A DNA stretch of 32,948 nt from Spirochaetes bacterium GWB1_27_13 (GCA_001829125.1 MIAN01000063.1:13075-46022); one strand, 5' to 3'; positions 15,375-25,108 are shown, counted from the first letter of the stretch. Made by a program: numbers and translations. The notes: a model not told the origin generated them from the sequence alone.

Positions 15375-17342
15375 CTAATTGTTATTCCATTTTTGCAACA
15401 ATGTTTGTAAAGTATTTGCTTCTGCGAATTTCTCCTCTGTGTTTACTCCTTCAATAATATCAGATGGAATTTCATCAATAAATGCTGATTTTTGTTTGTT
15501 GATTATATCATTAAATTTAACCCTTATTTTTGGATATGTTAAAAATAATTTTTCTCTTGCTCTTGTTACAGCAACATAAAAAAGCCTTCTTTCTTCTTCT
15601 TGATTACCGGTTTCTTCTACTGTTTTAAAATGAGGTATCAAACCATCTTCAACGCCAACAACAAAAATAACTTTAAATTCAAGACCTTTTGCAGAATGAA
15701 TACTCATCATACTAATTTCGTTATCGTCAAATTTTTCTTCTTCTCTTGTTGACATACTTACTCTTTGTAAATAATCATAAACATTTGGGTCAAAATTATC
15801 GGGATTTTTTTCATATCGTGATATTGATTGGATAAGTTGGTTTATATTATTCATTCTGTGACCAATTCTTTTTAAATCTTTTATTTCACTAATTAATTTA
15901 CCTTTATAATCAATTTCTTCAACGAGCAGTTGTACAGTTCTTGAAATGTTTTTTGGTTTAAAGATTAATTCTCTGTATTTTTCTATTAATTTGTAAAAGT
16001 CTTCTAAGTAAGGAGTGATTTTATTACCTAAAAAACCAGAACTAACGAAATTTTTTATTGTTAAATACAAAGAACAGTTATTTTCTTTTGAAAATTCCAT
16101 CATTGAATGAATTGTAGTAACACCTATTCCTCTTTTTGGATTATTTATAATTCTATGTAACGCCACCTCGTCGTCTGTGTTTGCCAAAAATCTTATATAA
16201 CTAATGATGTCTCTTATTTCGGGTCTTTCAAAAAACCTCATTGCACCTACGACTTTATATGGAATGTTGCATTCTCTAAATTTTTCTTCAAAAGGACGAG
16301 ACTGTGAGTTCATTCTAAAAAGAATACCAAAATCTTTGTATTTATAGCCAAGATTTTTCAATCTCTCAACCATTGTTAAAATAAAATTTGCCTCGTCTTC
16401 TTCATCTTTTGCTTCATAATAACCAATTTTGTCCCCATCACTTATATTTGTCCAGAGGTTTTTGGATTTTCTGTTAGAATTAAATTTTATAATTGAGTTT
16501 GCTGCTTTTAAAATATTTCCAGTAGAACGATAGTTTTGTTCTAGTCTTACTTCATAAACAGGATAAAAATCTTTTTCAAAGTTTGAAATATTAAGCGAAT
16601 TAGCACCTCTCCACGAGTAAATTGATTGGTCATCATCACCAACAACAGAAATATTTTTATGATTTATAGCAAGTAGTTTCATCAATTCGTATTGCATCAA
16701 AGATGTGTCTTGATATTCATCAACAAGTATATATTTCCATTTTTTTTGATATTTCTCAAGTATTTCTGGATGTGTTTTAAGAATTTCAATTGGAAGTTTA
16801 ATTAAATCATCAAAATCAACTGCATTATAAAATTTTAGATGTTCTTGGTATTTTAAATAAATCTGTTTTAGTTCTTGATCAACAATTTTATCTTGTAAAT
16901 TCATTTTGATCAAACTTATCTTAAAACCAAGACTATATATGTCATATTTATCCTCTGGGATTTTTAATTCTTGTAAAATATCTTTCAATAATTTTTGACA
17001 GTCTTTGTCATCATAAATAGAAAATTTATCTTTATAACCAATTTTTGTAATCTGTTCTTTTAATATTTTTAACCCAAGAGAATGAAATGTTGTTACAAGA
17101 GGTCCATGTTTTTTGGTCTTTAATAAATCCATAACTCTATGTTGCATTTCTTTTGCAGCTTTATTTGTAAAAGTTAAAGCTAAAATTTTATCAGCTGCAA
17201 TACCTTGTTGTATTATATAATAAATTTTATGCGTGATAACACGAGTCTTACCAGAGCCTGCACCTGCAAGAATAAGAGATGCACCATTAATTTTTGCAAT
17301 AGATAAATATTGCTCTTTATTTAATAAGTTTTTTAAATCCAT
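15375..17342 (-). CDS. UvrD/Rep/PcrA-family superfamily 1A DNA helicase
   Basis: 655 residues, a 3'-to-5' DNA helicase for repair and replication restart. Visible motifs: LNKEQ (Q motif), Walker A AGAGSGKT with K32, motif Ia LTFTNKAAKEM, motif II LVDEYQD with D208/E209, motif III GDDDQSIYSWRGA, motif IV EQNYRST, motif V SIHSAKGLEF and motif VI FYVAVTRAREKL. The length is nearer Rep (about 670) than UvrD/PcrA (about 720-750), and the C-terminal tail typical of PcrA is short or absent, so I leave the symbol open. It begins 3 bases after the DUF4349 gene's stop, implying co-transcription. The ribosome-binding site is weak (AGGAAG is distant), suggesting translational coupling. Confidence 0.92.
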   Translation of the reverse strand: MDLKNLLNKEQYLSIAKINGASLILAGAGSGKTRVITHKIYYIIQQGIAADKILALTFTNKAAKEMQHRVMDLLKTKKHGPLVTTFHSLGLKILKEQITKIGYKDKFSIYDDKDCQKLLKDILQELKIPEDKYDIYSLGFKISLIKMNLQDKIVDQELKQIYLKYQEHLKFYNAVDFDDLIKLPIEILKTHPEILEKYQKKWKYILVDEYQDTSLMQYELMKLLAINHKNISVVGDDDQSIYSWRGANSLNISNFEKDFYPVYEVRLEQNYRSTGNILKAANSIIKFNSNRKSKNLWTNISDGDKIGYYEAKDEEDEANFILTMVERLKNLGYKYKDFGILFRMNSQSRPFEEKFRECNIPYKVVGAMRFFERPEIRDIISYIRFLANTDDEVALHRIINNPKRGIGVTTIHSMMEFSKENNCSLYLTIKNFVSSGFLGNKITPYLEDFYKLIEKYRELIFKPKNISRTVQLLVEEIDYKGKLISEIKDLKRIGHRMNNINQLIQSISRYEKNPDNFDPNVYDYLQRVSMSTREEEKFDDNEISMMSIHSAKGLEFKVIFVVGVEDGLIPHFKTVEETGNQEEERRLFYVAVTRAREKLFLTYPKIRVKFNDIINKQKSAFIDEIPSDIIEGVNTEEKFAEANTLQTLLQKWNNN

Positions 17343-17345
17343 AAA

Positions 17346-18281
17346 TTAACTTTTTTTTTCTTCCTTTTTTTCTTCATTTCTATCAAACAATTTTTCAGCA
17401 ATGCTTCTTAATTTCTCTATAATTATCAATATAAAGAAAATCGAAATACTTGCCAACAACACAATTAAGGTAAAAATACCATAATATTGAATTGCCCATT
17501 CTAAAGAATTTTTTACCACTTTAAGAATAAAAAAGTTATTTTGAGAGTTTATTTCTTTCAATGAGTATTTTAATGTGCAAAGTTCATTTTCTTCGTCATA
17601 TTCGCCAAGTTTTATACCAAAATTTTGAATTTCTTTTTCAATATCATAAATTCTATTTTCAAGACTTATATATTCATCAATTTTTCCAGTCATTTTTTTT
17701 AGGGCAACAAGCGAATTTCTTAAGTCTTCCAATGATTTTCTTTTGGCATTTAAATCTTTATATTCATTTGTTTTATCAAATTTATTTATATTTATTGTTT
17801 TTACAATCCCTATTTTTTTAGTATCCTCTATCATATTGTCAAAATTATCAGGTGGAACTCCAATTGTGAGTTCTATATATCTATTTCCTTTTAAGCCAGA
17901 ATTTTGCTCAAATTGGATAATAGAATTGTGTTTTTTTATTAATTCTCTAATTTCTTTTTCAGATTTATCAAAATCAGAGGATTCACCTTGTAAATTGGCT
18001 ATTTTTTCATATTTTTGAGAAATAATTACTGTTTGTAAATTAGAATTATCTATTTGTTTAGTAACTTTTCTTTTTATACTAGCATAATTTGTTTTAGTAA
18101 ATGAAATATCGCTATTCATTTGATTTTGTTCAATAAGAGCATTGTTATTGTAATAAGTTTGTGTATAAGTAGAATTAACGATCCCTTCACCTATAACGAT
18201 CCCATAAATTAGCCTTAATACAAACAAAATCCCAAAGCCAATTAAATAAAAAGATAAATATTTTAAAATTTTTTGTTTCAT
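17346..18281 (-). CDS. DUF4349 domain-containing membrane protein
   Basis: 311 residues. An N-terminal hydrophobic helix (about 8-30) acts as signal anchor with no lipobox cysteine. The extracytoplasmic part has the DUF4349 pattern: a strand-rich start, then the family-typical segment RYIELTIGVPPDNFDNMIEDTKKIG, a coiled-coil stretch (YKDLNAKRKSLEDLRNSLVAL...IYDIEKEIQNF) and the LKYSLKE strand. A second membrane helix (about 265-290) precedes a charged cytoplasmic tail rich in E and K. The molecular function of DUF4349 is unknown. The start follows AAGGAAAAAT and the gene has its own consensus promoter. It is the first gene of a two-gene unit with the helicase; no functional link is evident. 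Confidence 0.85.
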   Translation of the reverse strand: MKQKILKYLSFYLIGFGILFVLRLIYGIVIGEGIVNSTYTQTYYNNNALIEQNQMNSDISFTKTNYASIKRKVTKQIDNSNLQTVIISQKYEKIANLQGESSDFDKSEKEIRELIKKHNSIIQFEQNSGLKGNRYIELTIGVPPDNFDNMIEDTKKIGIVKTININKFDKTNEYKDLNAKRKSLEDLRNSLVALKKMTGKIDEYISLENRIYDIEKEIQNFGIKLGEYDEENELCTLKYSLKEINSQNNFFILKVVKNSLEWAIQYYGIFTLIVLLASISIFFILIIIEKLRSIAEKLFDRNEEKKEEKKS

Positions 18282-18367
18282 ATTTTTCCTTATGAAATTA
18301 TCAATAATAATACCAAAAATTCTACCAATTAAACATCTGTGCTAATTCAGAATAATAACTAATCTAT

Positions 18368-18396
18368 ATTATACTTAATTAAATCCAATTTGTCAA
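18368..18396 (-). promoter_or_regulatory. Consensus promoter of the DUF4349-helicase unit
   Basis: On the minus strand, perfect TTGACA (18396-18391), 17-base spacer, perfect TATAAT (18373-18368). The -35 box begins within 5 bases of the stop codon of the upstream TPR gene. The roughly 80-base leader contains one degenerate copy of the intergenic repeat word (ATCTGTGCTAAT, near 18335-18346). Confidence 0.8.
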
Positions 18397-18400
18397 AATT

Positions 18401-21400
18401 TTATTTATCTTTCATTTCTTTAGCTTTTTGTATTTTTTCTAACTGCATTTGTAAATAAGTATAGTTTGGGTTTATTTTTAATGCTTTTTTTATTATTTCT
18501 ATCGCTTTATCATATTCTTTATTCTTAAAATATGCTTCTGCAAGCGTATCAAGATAAACATCGCTAAAAGGTTCTAAATCACACGCTTTTTTTGCATATT
18601 CTATAGCTTCTCTTATTTTAACATCATTTTCGCAGTAAAGCCACGCAAGATTGTTTAAAGCCATTGCATTTCTTTCGTTTAGTTGTATTGATTTTATGAA
18701 TGATTCTTCTGCATTTCTAAAATCTTTCTTTAAAGAATAAATATATCCAATATTAGCATGATAATTTGATACATTTGGAAAATCTTTTATTACATTTTTT
18801 ACAAAATCAATTGCTGCATCATAATTTTCTATTCTGCTATAAAAACTTACAACTTCTTGTACTATACTTTCGTTATCTTTAAATTTATTATTTGCTTCGA
18901 GTAAAACTTTTTCAAGACCAGCATCATCTTGTTTCTTTTTATAAATATCTATTAAATAATAGTATAAATTTATATTATCTGGTTCTTTTATTAAAGCTGA
19001 GCTTAGAATGTTTTCTGCTTTGTCAAGTTCATTTTTCTCTAAAAGTAGACTTGCTTTTATTATGTAAAAATATATATTATCAGGAAAAAGTTTTTGTGCT
19101 TCCTCTATAATTTGTTCAGCTTTATCAAGTTTTTTTAATTCAATCATTTTTTTTATATAATTTTCGTAAATTTCTTTTTGTTTGAACGATTTTGATAGTT
19201 TATCGTAAAATTCTTCATAATCAAAGTTTTCATTATTTTGTAATACTAAATTATAATTAACTTGACTTACCATTCCACTTATAAAATCATTCACAGTTTT
19301 TAAGTCTTCATTTTTAATAATTCGTTTTTTTAGTGAAATTTCAAATGTGAAAATAAAATTATTCTCACTAAGTTTATTGCCTGTCGCTTGGAAAATAAAA
19401 TATTCATTTTCTTGAGAAAAATTTTTAATATCACCTTCAATAATTTTATAATTTTGTGGAAATACATATTCTACGGTTTTTTTGTAAGTAAAAAGAAAAT
19501 TTCTTATATATTCATATTTTATAGTTGTTGGAATATTAAAAAGTGTATTTATATCTTTAATCGAAAAATTAATTTTTTGTCTTCCATCAAAGAATACGTT
19601 TGTTATAGAGGGTTCTTCGCTTTTTAATTCTAATTCCAAATTACCTGACTGTTTATCAGTTCCTGTTATGATAAGTTGTTCTTTTTTTAGATTTGGGTAT
19701 GATTTCTTTTGATAAGTGTAAAAAGAGTCAATTATTTCATCATTTGTTTTTCCTTGAAAAGAATATCTAATTAATTCAGAATACGCTCCTTCAAATTTTT
19801 CTTTAAATTGAATCTCTCCACCACCAGTTATATCAACTGTCTGTTTATAATATTCTTCAATTTTATTTATTTTGCTATCAATTATTGGAGTTGTCTTAAA
19901 AAAACCAGTACCATCATTTTTTATAACAAAAACATCGATGCCTTGATCAAGTGAAGGTATATTTGTAATCGGTGTTACAGAACTTGTAGTATCCAAAAAT
20001 AATTCTTCTTCCACATCTTTTTGTTTTGGAATAAAAGTAATCATGTGATTAAAATATAAAGAAGAAGGAATTTCTTTTACAACTGCTCCATTATCAAGAG
20101 TGCTTACTAAAACAGGATATGCTTCAACCCCAATTTTCCTTAATAAATAAATCAATAAAGCTGCCTGATCTTTACAGTCGCCAAATTTATTGTTATAAAC
20201 TTCTGAAGGTATTCGAGGTTTTAACGCACTTTCTTCAAGTTCGATTGCTATATAATTTATATTTTTTTGGATAAACTGATAAATTTCATCTATTTTTTGG
20301 AATGTTGATTTTCCCTCTAAATTTATATTTTTTATAATATCAGTTGCTTCCTCTTTAGATATTGTATCTTCAAAAAGTGTAGAATACCATTTTGCTATAT
20401 GATCCCAACTTTCAAAACTACTCAAAATTACATAAGGAGAAAGTTCGTAGATTGATATAGATTCATTTTTTAAATTATAAACTGGTGTATTTTTATAAGT
20501 AAATCTTTTTTCTGTTTTATCTTCCAAATCGTAAGTATCTTCTATTATATCATTGCCTTTTTTTAAAAATTTTAAATTTACAGTTTTTGGATACCTAACA
20601 ATTAATTCGTTGTTTATTATTTTGTCAAAAGAGCCAAAAAGATAATGATCAAATACATTTAGTGCTAAAATCTTTCCTGTTGAGTTAAAATTTATAACAA
20701 ACTCTACAATGCTGTCCTTTTTGATGTCTGGCATAGGAAAAGCAATGTATTTTCTATTTGTGTACATCGACGAAGCAGATGAAGAATCTTTTTTGTCAAC
20801 TAAAACTATATTCTTTTTATCAACTTCTGTAAAATTATAATTAGAATCATAAGTTCCTGCTTTCACAACAGTTGGCATAAATTCGTACGAGTTGTAAGAA
20901 TATGATATTTCTCTAAAAAAATTTACCCCTTGATTTGAAAGAATTTTCACAACACAATGAATTGTGTAATTAAATCTTTTGTCATCTATAACATTAATTT
21001 CTTTTTTATAAAGTAAATAAGCAAAGTCATCTTTGTCAGTAGTATATTTTGTGTACTCATCATTTAATTTTTTCATATCAATATCTGTTACATTTTGAGT
21101 TGTTTCTAAGAGTGTTGTAGCATTTAGGTTGAATGGGTCTATAATAGCAAGATAATTTTGTGCAAATTGGTTATTTTTATCTATTTTTATAACATTTTTA
21201 AAAGATTTGACAGAATCAGATAAGTTATTTAAATGAAAATTTACCATTCCCAAAAGATTTAATACTTTTATATTATTTTGGTCTAATTGGGTTGCTTTGG
21301 TTAAAGTATTTTTTGCTTCTATATAATCTTTCATATTAATCTCAATTTCAGCTTTAAGAATGTATAAATTAATATTATTTAGGTCTTTTTCGATATTTTG

Positions 21401-21538
21401 CTGTAATATTATGGTTTGTTCTAATGGAGTACGATTTTTTATTTTATTTTTTAAATTTTCAATATCATTGTTTGTATTTTGTCCAAAAATTGATGCACTA
21501 ATTACAAATATTAGAATAAAAAGTATTGCATTTTTCAT
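18401..21538 (-). CDS. Exported DUF3857 / transglutaminase-like / TPR protein
   Basis: 1045 residues. A signal peptide (residues 1-19, MKNAILFILIFVISASIFG|Q) without lipobox indicates periplasmic or surface location. TPR-like helices occupy about 55-135, a DUF3857 beta-rich domain about 170-410, and a transglutaminase-like domain about 410-530 with the full triad C455 (FGDCKDQA), H498 (FNHMITF) and D516 (LFLDTT). A further beta domain follows, then a long TPR array (about 795-1035; for example ALNNLAWLYCE and YDKAIEIIKKALKINPNYTY). Such proteins are known in Bacteroidetes and other Gram-negatives; a protease, cross-linking or scaffold role is possible, with no defined substrate. The start follows AAGGAAATAAA. 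It is transcribed alone, divergently from smc. Confidence 0.88.
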   Translation of the reverse strand: MKNAILFILIFVISASIFGQNTNNDIENLKNKIKNRTPLEQTIILQQNIEKDLNNINLYILKAEIEINMKDYIEAKNTLTKATQLDQNNIKVLNLLGMVNFHLNNLSDSVKSFKNVIKIDKNNQFAQNYLAIIDPFNLNATTLLETTQNVTDIDMKKLNDEYTKYTTDKDDFAYLLYKKEINVIDDKRFNYTIHCVVKILSNQGVNFFREISYSYNSYEFMPTVVKAGTYDSNYNFTEVDKKNIVLVDKKDSSSASSMYTNRKYIAFPMPDIKKDSIVEFVINFNSTGKILALNVFDHYLFGSFDKIINNELIVRYPKTVNLKFLKKGNDIIEDTYDLEDKTEKRFTYKNTPVYNLKNESISIYELSPYVILSSFESWDHIAKWYSTLFEDTISKEEATDIIKNINLEGKSTFQKIDEIYQFIQKNINYIAIELEESALKPRIPSEVYNNKFGDCKDQAALLIYLLRKIGVEAYPVLVSTLDNGAVVKEIPSSLYFNHMITFIPKQKDVEEELFLDTTSSVTPITNIPSLDQGIDVFVIKNDGTGFFKTTPIIDSKINKIEEYYKQTVDITGGGEIQFKEKFEGAYSELIRYSFQGKTNDEIIDSFYTYQKKSYPNLKKEQLIITGTDKQSGNLELELKSEEPSITNVFFDGRQKINFSIKDINTLFNIPTTIKYEYIRNFLFTYKKTVEYVFPQNYKIIEGDIKNFSQENEYFIFQATGNKLSENNFIFTFEISLKKRIIKNEDLKTVNDFISGMVSQVNYNLVLQNNENFDYEEFYDKLSKSFKQKEIYENYIKKMIELKKLDKAEQIIEEAQKLFPDNIYFYIIKASLLLEKNELDKAENILSSALIKEPDNINLYYYLIDIYKKKQDDAGLEKVLLEANNKFKDNESIVQEVVSFYSRIENYDAAIDFVKNVIKDFPNVSNYHANIGYIYSLKKDFRNAEESFIKSIQLNERNAMALNNLAWLYCENDVKIREAIEYAKKACDLEPFSDVYLDTLAEAYFKNKEYDKAIEIIKKALKINPNYTYLQMQLEKIQKAKEMKDK

Positions 21539-21557
21539 TTTATTTCCTTATTAAAAA

Positions 21558-21586
21558 TATATACTGAAATGTTTCAGGTTTGTCTT
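21558..21586 (-). promoter_or_regulatory. Possible promoter of the DUF3857/TPR gene
   Basis: On the minus strand AAGACA (21586-21581), 17-base spacer, TATATA (21563-21558). The bases GACAAACCT after the -35 box match those at the binding-protein promoter near 10395-10403. Confidence 0.4.
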
Positions 21587-21680
21587 AAATTCAAGGATTA
21601 TTTTTTTCTAACTCCTTTTAAGTAAACAAGTTATAAAAAAACATTTCAGGTATATAATGACAATCTGTACAATTATCATT

Positions 21681-21714
21681 ATAACACAAATTTTTATAAC
21701 CTAATCTGTGTTAT
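21681..21714. repeat. Third copy of the AATCTGTGTTAT intergenic repeat
   Basis: ATAACACA (21681-21688) and TGTGTTAT (21707-21714) pair perfectly, with CTAATCTGTGTTAT as the complete right-hand word. This short copy lies in the 392-base divergent region 21539-21930, which otherwise holds the two promoters and a near-repeated AACATTTCAGGTATATA / ATGTTTCAGGTTTGT pair; no coding potential is seen there. Confidence 0.55.
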
Positions 21715-21866
21715 TAAGATAGTTGATTTTTTTATTCAAAGCAATAAATTTTTAAAAATTTTACAAAAATATTTAAAAGTTTTTTAGAAAACCAAATTGT
21801 AATTCTTCAAACCTAACAGGTTTCAAAACCCAGTCATGTCTAATAATTAATAATCACTTACAAACC

Positions 21867-21895
21867 TTGACAATTCTATCGTACTTTTATATAAT
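21867..21895 (+). promoter_or_regulatory. Perfect consensus promoter of smc
   Basis: TTGACA (21867-21872), 17-base spacer, TATAAT (21890-21895). Both hexamers are exact. The leader to the ATG at 21931 is about 29 bases. Confidence 0.85.
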
Positions 21896-21930
21896 CAGCC
21901 GACTTTATTTGGGGAGAAAACATTTCTTTT

Positions 21931-24729
21931 ATGTTTTTAAAAAAATTAGTGATAAGTGGCTTTAAATCTTTTTGTGATTATTCGGAAGTTGGTTTTGTTA
22001 AAGGAATTTCTGCAATTGTTGGACCTAATGGGTGCGGAAAGTCTAATATAGTTGATGCTATAAAATGGGTAATCGGCGAACAAAAAACTAAAATGCTTCG
22101 TGCTGATAATATGACAGATGTTATATTTAAGGGGACAGAGACTCGTAAAGGGCTTGGTAGATGCGAAGTTAGATTGACAATTGTAAATGACCAAAATATT
22201 CTGCCTATTGAGTTTAATGAAGTCGAAATATCGAGAATAATTTATGCAAGTGGTGAAAACGAATACTATGTAAACAAACAAAGAGTTAGATTAAGAGATA
22301 TTCACGAATTATTTTTTGATACTGGAGTTGGAAAATCTGCTTATTCTGTTATGGAACAAGGTAAAATTGATTTGATACTTTCTACCAAACCAGAAGATAG
22401 ACGATATATAATTGAAGAAGCGGCTGGTATTACAAAATACAAAGTTAAAAGAGAAGATGCCTTATCAAAATTACATCAGGCTGACGAAAATATTGTTAGA
22501 ATTAAAGATATAATCAATGAAGTAAAAAAACAATATGATAGTATGAAAGTTCAAGCAGAAAAAGCAGAAAAATACAAAGACCTTTACGATAAAGAGATTA
22601 ATCTTGAGATTGAGTTAAATTTAAATAGAATATCAAGGTTAAAACAAGGAAAAGACGAATTAAAAGAAGAATTTGAGACAGCAGAAAAAGAACTTGGCGA
22701 AGTAAAAGATCATATTGAAAACCTTTCTGATGATGTTGAAGAAAAAATGGTATTTTTGAATGAACTTGAAAATAAAAAAATTGATGCTCAAAGACAACTT
22801 TTTCAAATTGATAGTGACTCAAAAGTTTTGTTTTCGAGGGAAAGTTTATTAAAAGACCAATTAATTACACTTACTTCTAATTCTAAAGCTGATAATGATA
22901 AAATAAAATTCGTTTTGGTAAAAATTGAAGAAATTGAAGATGAATTAATAAGTATACAAGAAACTAAGGAAGAATTTGACGAAAAAATTATTGGTTTAAT
23001 CAAAGATACAGAATTTTATAGTAATTCTATAAATAACATTGATCTTGAGATAAAGAGTGCAGATGAATGGAGCATTGATCTTAAGAAAAAAATTGAGCAG
23101 TCAAACAGGGATTTGGAACAAAAAAGAGTTAAGCATAAGCAAGTAACTGATAAACTTGTAGAAAAAATTGAACAATCTTTAAATACGATAGAGGTTCATT
23201 CATCAGAGATTTTGACTTTAAAATCAAACCTCAAAACTAGTATTTCTACTGTTATTGAAGAGTTGCCAAAAAGAAGAGCATTTATTGACGATATTCTAAA
23301 AGTTGGATATGTGTCTGGCGAGTCAAAAGAATTGTTAAAAATGCTTGAAGACTTATCTAATAAACTTAAAGTTATAGAAAATAAACTTGTTGTAGCAGAT
23401 GAAAATACAAAAAAATATATAGATATAACAGAAATATTCTTGGATGATATTTTTAGTCCAGAAGGTATCTTACAGCAAAAAAGACATATTGAACATGACA
23501 TTAGTGAGACTATTGAAAATATAAAAAATTATAACAATGAAATAGAAAATATTCAACTCGAAGTGCTCACTAAAAAAAATAAAAGAGAAGAGTATAAAGA
23601 AGTATTAAATGAGTTAAAAATTAACCTTTCTACACTAAAAGAAAAGAAAAATTCAATTGATAAAGAAGTTAATAGAATTATTTCTTTAAAAAACAACTAC
23701 GAGACAAATAAAGAAGAATTACAACAAAAAATTAAATTTGCTGAAAATAAAATTGAAGAAATTAGAGATCAACTTGAAGATATTGAAGATAAAATTATAG
23801 AAAGAAAGACAGCAAAAAGTAGTTTTGAAAAGAAATTAAAAGAATTCGATATTGAAATTCAAAAAGAAAATGTTAGACTTTCTGAGCAAAATAAATATAT
23901 TCGTGAAATTAATAATAGATTGATAGCAAAACAAACTCAGGTTGAAAAACTAAAAATTAGGATTACAGAAACAGATACTACGATAAACAATATTTACGAT
24001 GGTTTTTATGAGAATTTTTCGATAAATCTTACTGAATATGAGTCAAAAGGCGGATTTATAACAAATAGAAACTATGATGAAATCAGAAAAGAATTGTCTG
24101 AAGTGAGGACTCAAAAACATGGTCTTGGCAATGTAAATTTAATGGCTATTGAAGAATGTAAAAGTCTTTCTGAAAGATATAAACTTTTGACTGAACAATT
24201 AACAGATCTCGAAAAAGCCAAAAAAGATATTATTGAAATGATCGGCGAGATAAATAAAGTATCAGAAGAATTATTCTTAAAAACATTCAATCAAATAAAA
24301 ACAAACTTCCATAAACTTTTTAGAAAATTGTTTGATGGTGGAAACTCTGATATTGTTTTGACAAATCCAGAAAATCTTTTGGAAACTGGTATTGAAATAA
24401 TAGCACATCCACCTGGTCAAAAAACAAAGAGTATAACTTTACTTTCTGGTGGACAAAGAACAATGGTTGCAATATCTTTAATGTTTGCGACTTTTTTGGT
24501 TAAGCCGTCACCTTTTTGTCTTTTGGACGAAATTGATGCAGCTCTTGACGAAGAAAATGTTACAAGATTTATAAGTTTGTTAAATGATTTTAAAAGCACA
24601 AGCCAATTTATTATGATTACACATAACAGAAAAACAATGACAGCATCAGATGTTATGTATGGTGTAACTCAAGAGGAAAAAGGAGTGTCAAAAATTGTTT
24701 CAGCCAAACTCATTGAAAGAACTCTTTAA
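21931..24729 (+). CDS. smc: Chromosome segregation/condensation ATPase SMC, short form without recognisable hinge
   Basis: 932 residues against about 1170-1190 for standard bacterial SMC. The N-terminal head is canonical: FLKKLVISGFKSF, Walker A GPNGCGKSN (residues 31-39), KMLRADNMTDVIFKGT, and SAYSVMEQGKIDLIL with the Q-loop region. The C-terminal head has the signature LLSGGQRTMVAISLM, Walker B FCLLDEIDAALDE and ITHNRKTM. Between them lie coiled coils (about 165-790). Their centre (about 410-520) shows no glycine-rich SMC hinge, only short helical segments such as LKVGYVSGESKELL. I recall spirochaetal SMC (P115) homologues also being short. GGGGAG lies 14 bases before the ATG, a long spacing. 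The 3' end overlaps the next gene. Confidence 0.92.
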   Translation: MFLKKLVISGFKSFCDYSEVGFVKGISAIVGPNGCGKSNIVDAIKWVIGEQKTKMLRADNMTDVIFKGTETRKGLGRCEVRLTIVNDQNILPIEFNEVEISRIIYASGENEYYVNKQRVRLRDIHELFFDTGVGKSAYSVMEQGKIDLILSTKPEDRRYIIEEAAGITKYKVKREDALSKLHQADENIVRIKDIINEVKKQYDSMKVQAEKAEKYKDLYDKEINLEIELNLNRISRLKQGKDELKEEFETAEKELGEVKDHIENLSDDVEEKMVFLNELENKKIDAQRQLFQIDSDSKVLFSRESLLKDQLITLTSNSKADNDKIKFVLVKIEEIEDELISIQETKEEFDEKIIGLIKDTEFYSNSINNIDLEIKSADEWSIDLKKKIEQSNRDLEQKRVKHKQVTDKLVEKIEQSLNTIEVHSSEILTLKSNLKTSISTVIEELPKRRAFIDDILKVGYVSGESKELLKMLEDLSNKLKVIENKLVVADENTKKYIDITEIFLDDIFSPEGILQQKRHIEHDISETIENIKNYNNEIENIQLEVLTKKNKREEYKEVLNELKINLSTLKEKKNSIDKEVNRIISLKNNYETNKEELQQKIKFAENKIEEIRDQLEDIEDKIIERKTAKSSFEKKLKEFDIEIQKENVRLSEQNKYIREINNRLIAKQTQVEKLKIRITETDTTINNIYDGFYENFSINLTEYESKGGFITNRNYDEIRKELSEVRTQKHGLGNVNLMAIEECKSLSERYKLLTEQLTDLEKAKKDIIEMIGEINKVSEELFLKTFNQIKTNFHKLFRKLFDGGNSDIVLTNPENLLETGIEIIAHPPGQKTKSITLLSGGQRTMVAISLMFATFLVKPSPFCLLDEIDAALDEENVTRFISLLNDFKSTSQFIMITHNRKTMTASDVMYGVTQEEKGVSKIVSAKLIERTL

Positions 24730-25108
24730 AAAAATAGAAGATACTGTAAATGAACATTTCGTAGAAATTCTAAAATACATTGGTATAGTCGGAGCATTGC
24801 TCATTTTACTTATTGTAATGATTATTTTTGTTAGTAGAATATTCTCAAAGCCACAAAAAACTTATAAAGAAACAAAAATTGAAAGTAAGTATCAAGAAAA
24901 TGCTAATAAAAAAATTTTACTTACATCAGATGAATATGTTTTCCCGATTATAGAAAATTTTGATATTAGCGTTGATTATATTGATTTTATGGGTGGAAAA
25001 AAATTTGAAGTGCCAAAGTTTAAAAGAATTATAAAAGATTACGATAATCTATTAAAGGCAAATTTAGAGGAAACTACAAAATTTCAATTTGAGAAGCGGA
25101 GGCGTTAA
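24695..25108 (+). CDS. Small single-pass membrane protein overlapping smc
   Basis: 137 residues, not recognised. The start is TTG at 24695, 9 bases after AAAAGGAG (24678-24685). No ATG precedes the membrane helix in this frame, and the first 35 bases overlap the 3' end of smc. An amphipathic N-terminus (LKELFKKIEDTVNEHFVEIL) leads to one strong transmembrane helix (about 29-49), then a charged domain of about 85 residues with EYVFPIIENFDISVDYIDFMGG. Its stop directly abuts the ATG of the following lipoprotein gene. The arrangement suggests strict co-expression with smc and the lipoprotein. Confidence 0.7.
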   Translation: MFQPNSLKELFKKIEDTVNEHFVEILKYIGIVGALLILLIVMIIFVSRIFSKPQKTYKETKIESKYQENANKKILLTSDEYVFPIIENFDISVDYIDFMGGKKFEVPKFKRIIKDYDNLLKANLEETTKFQFEKRRR

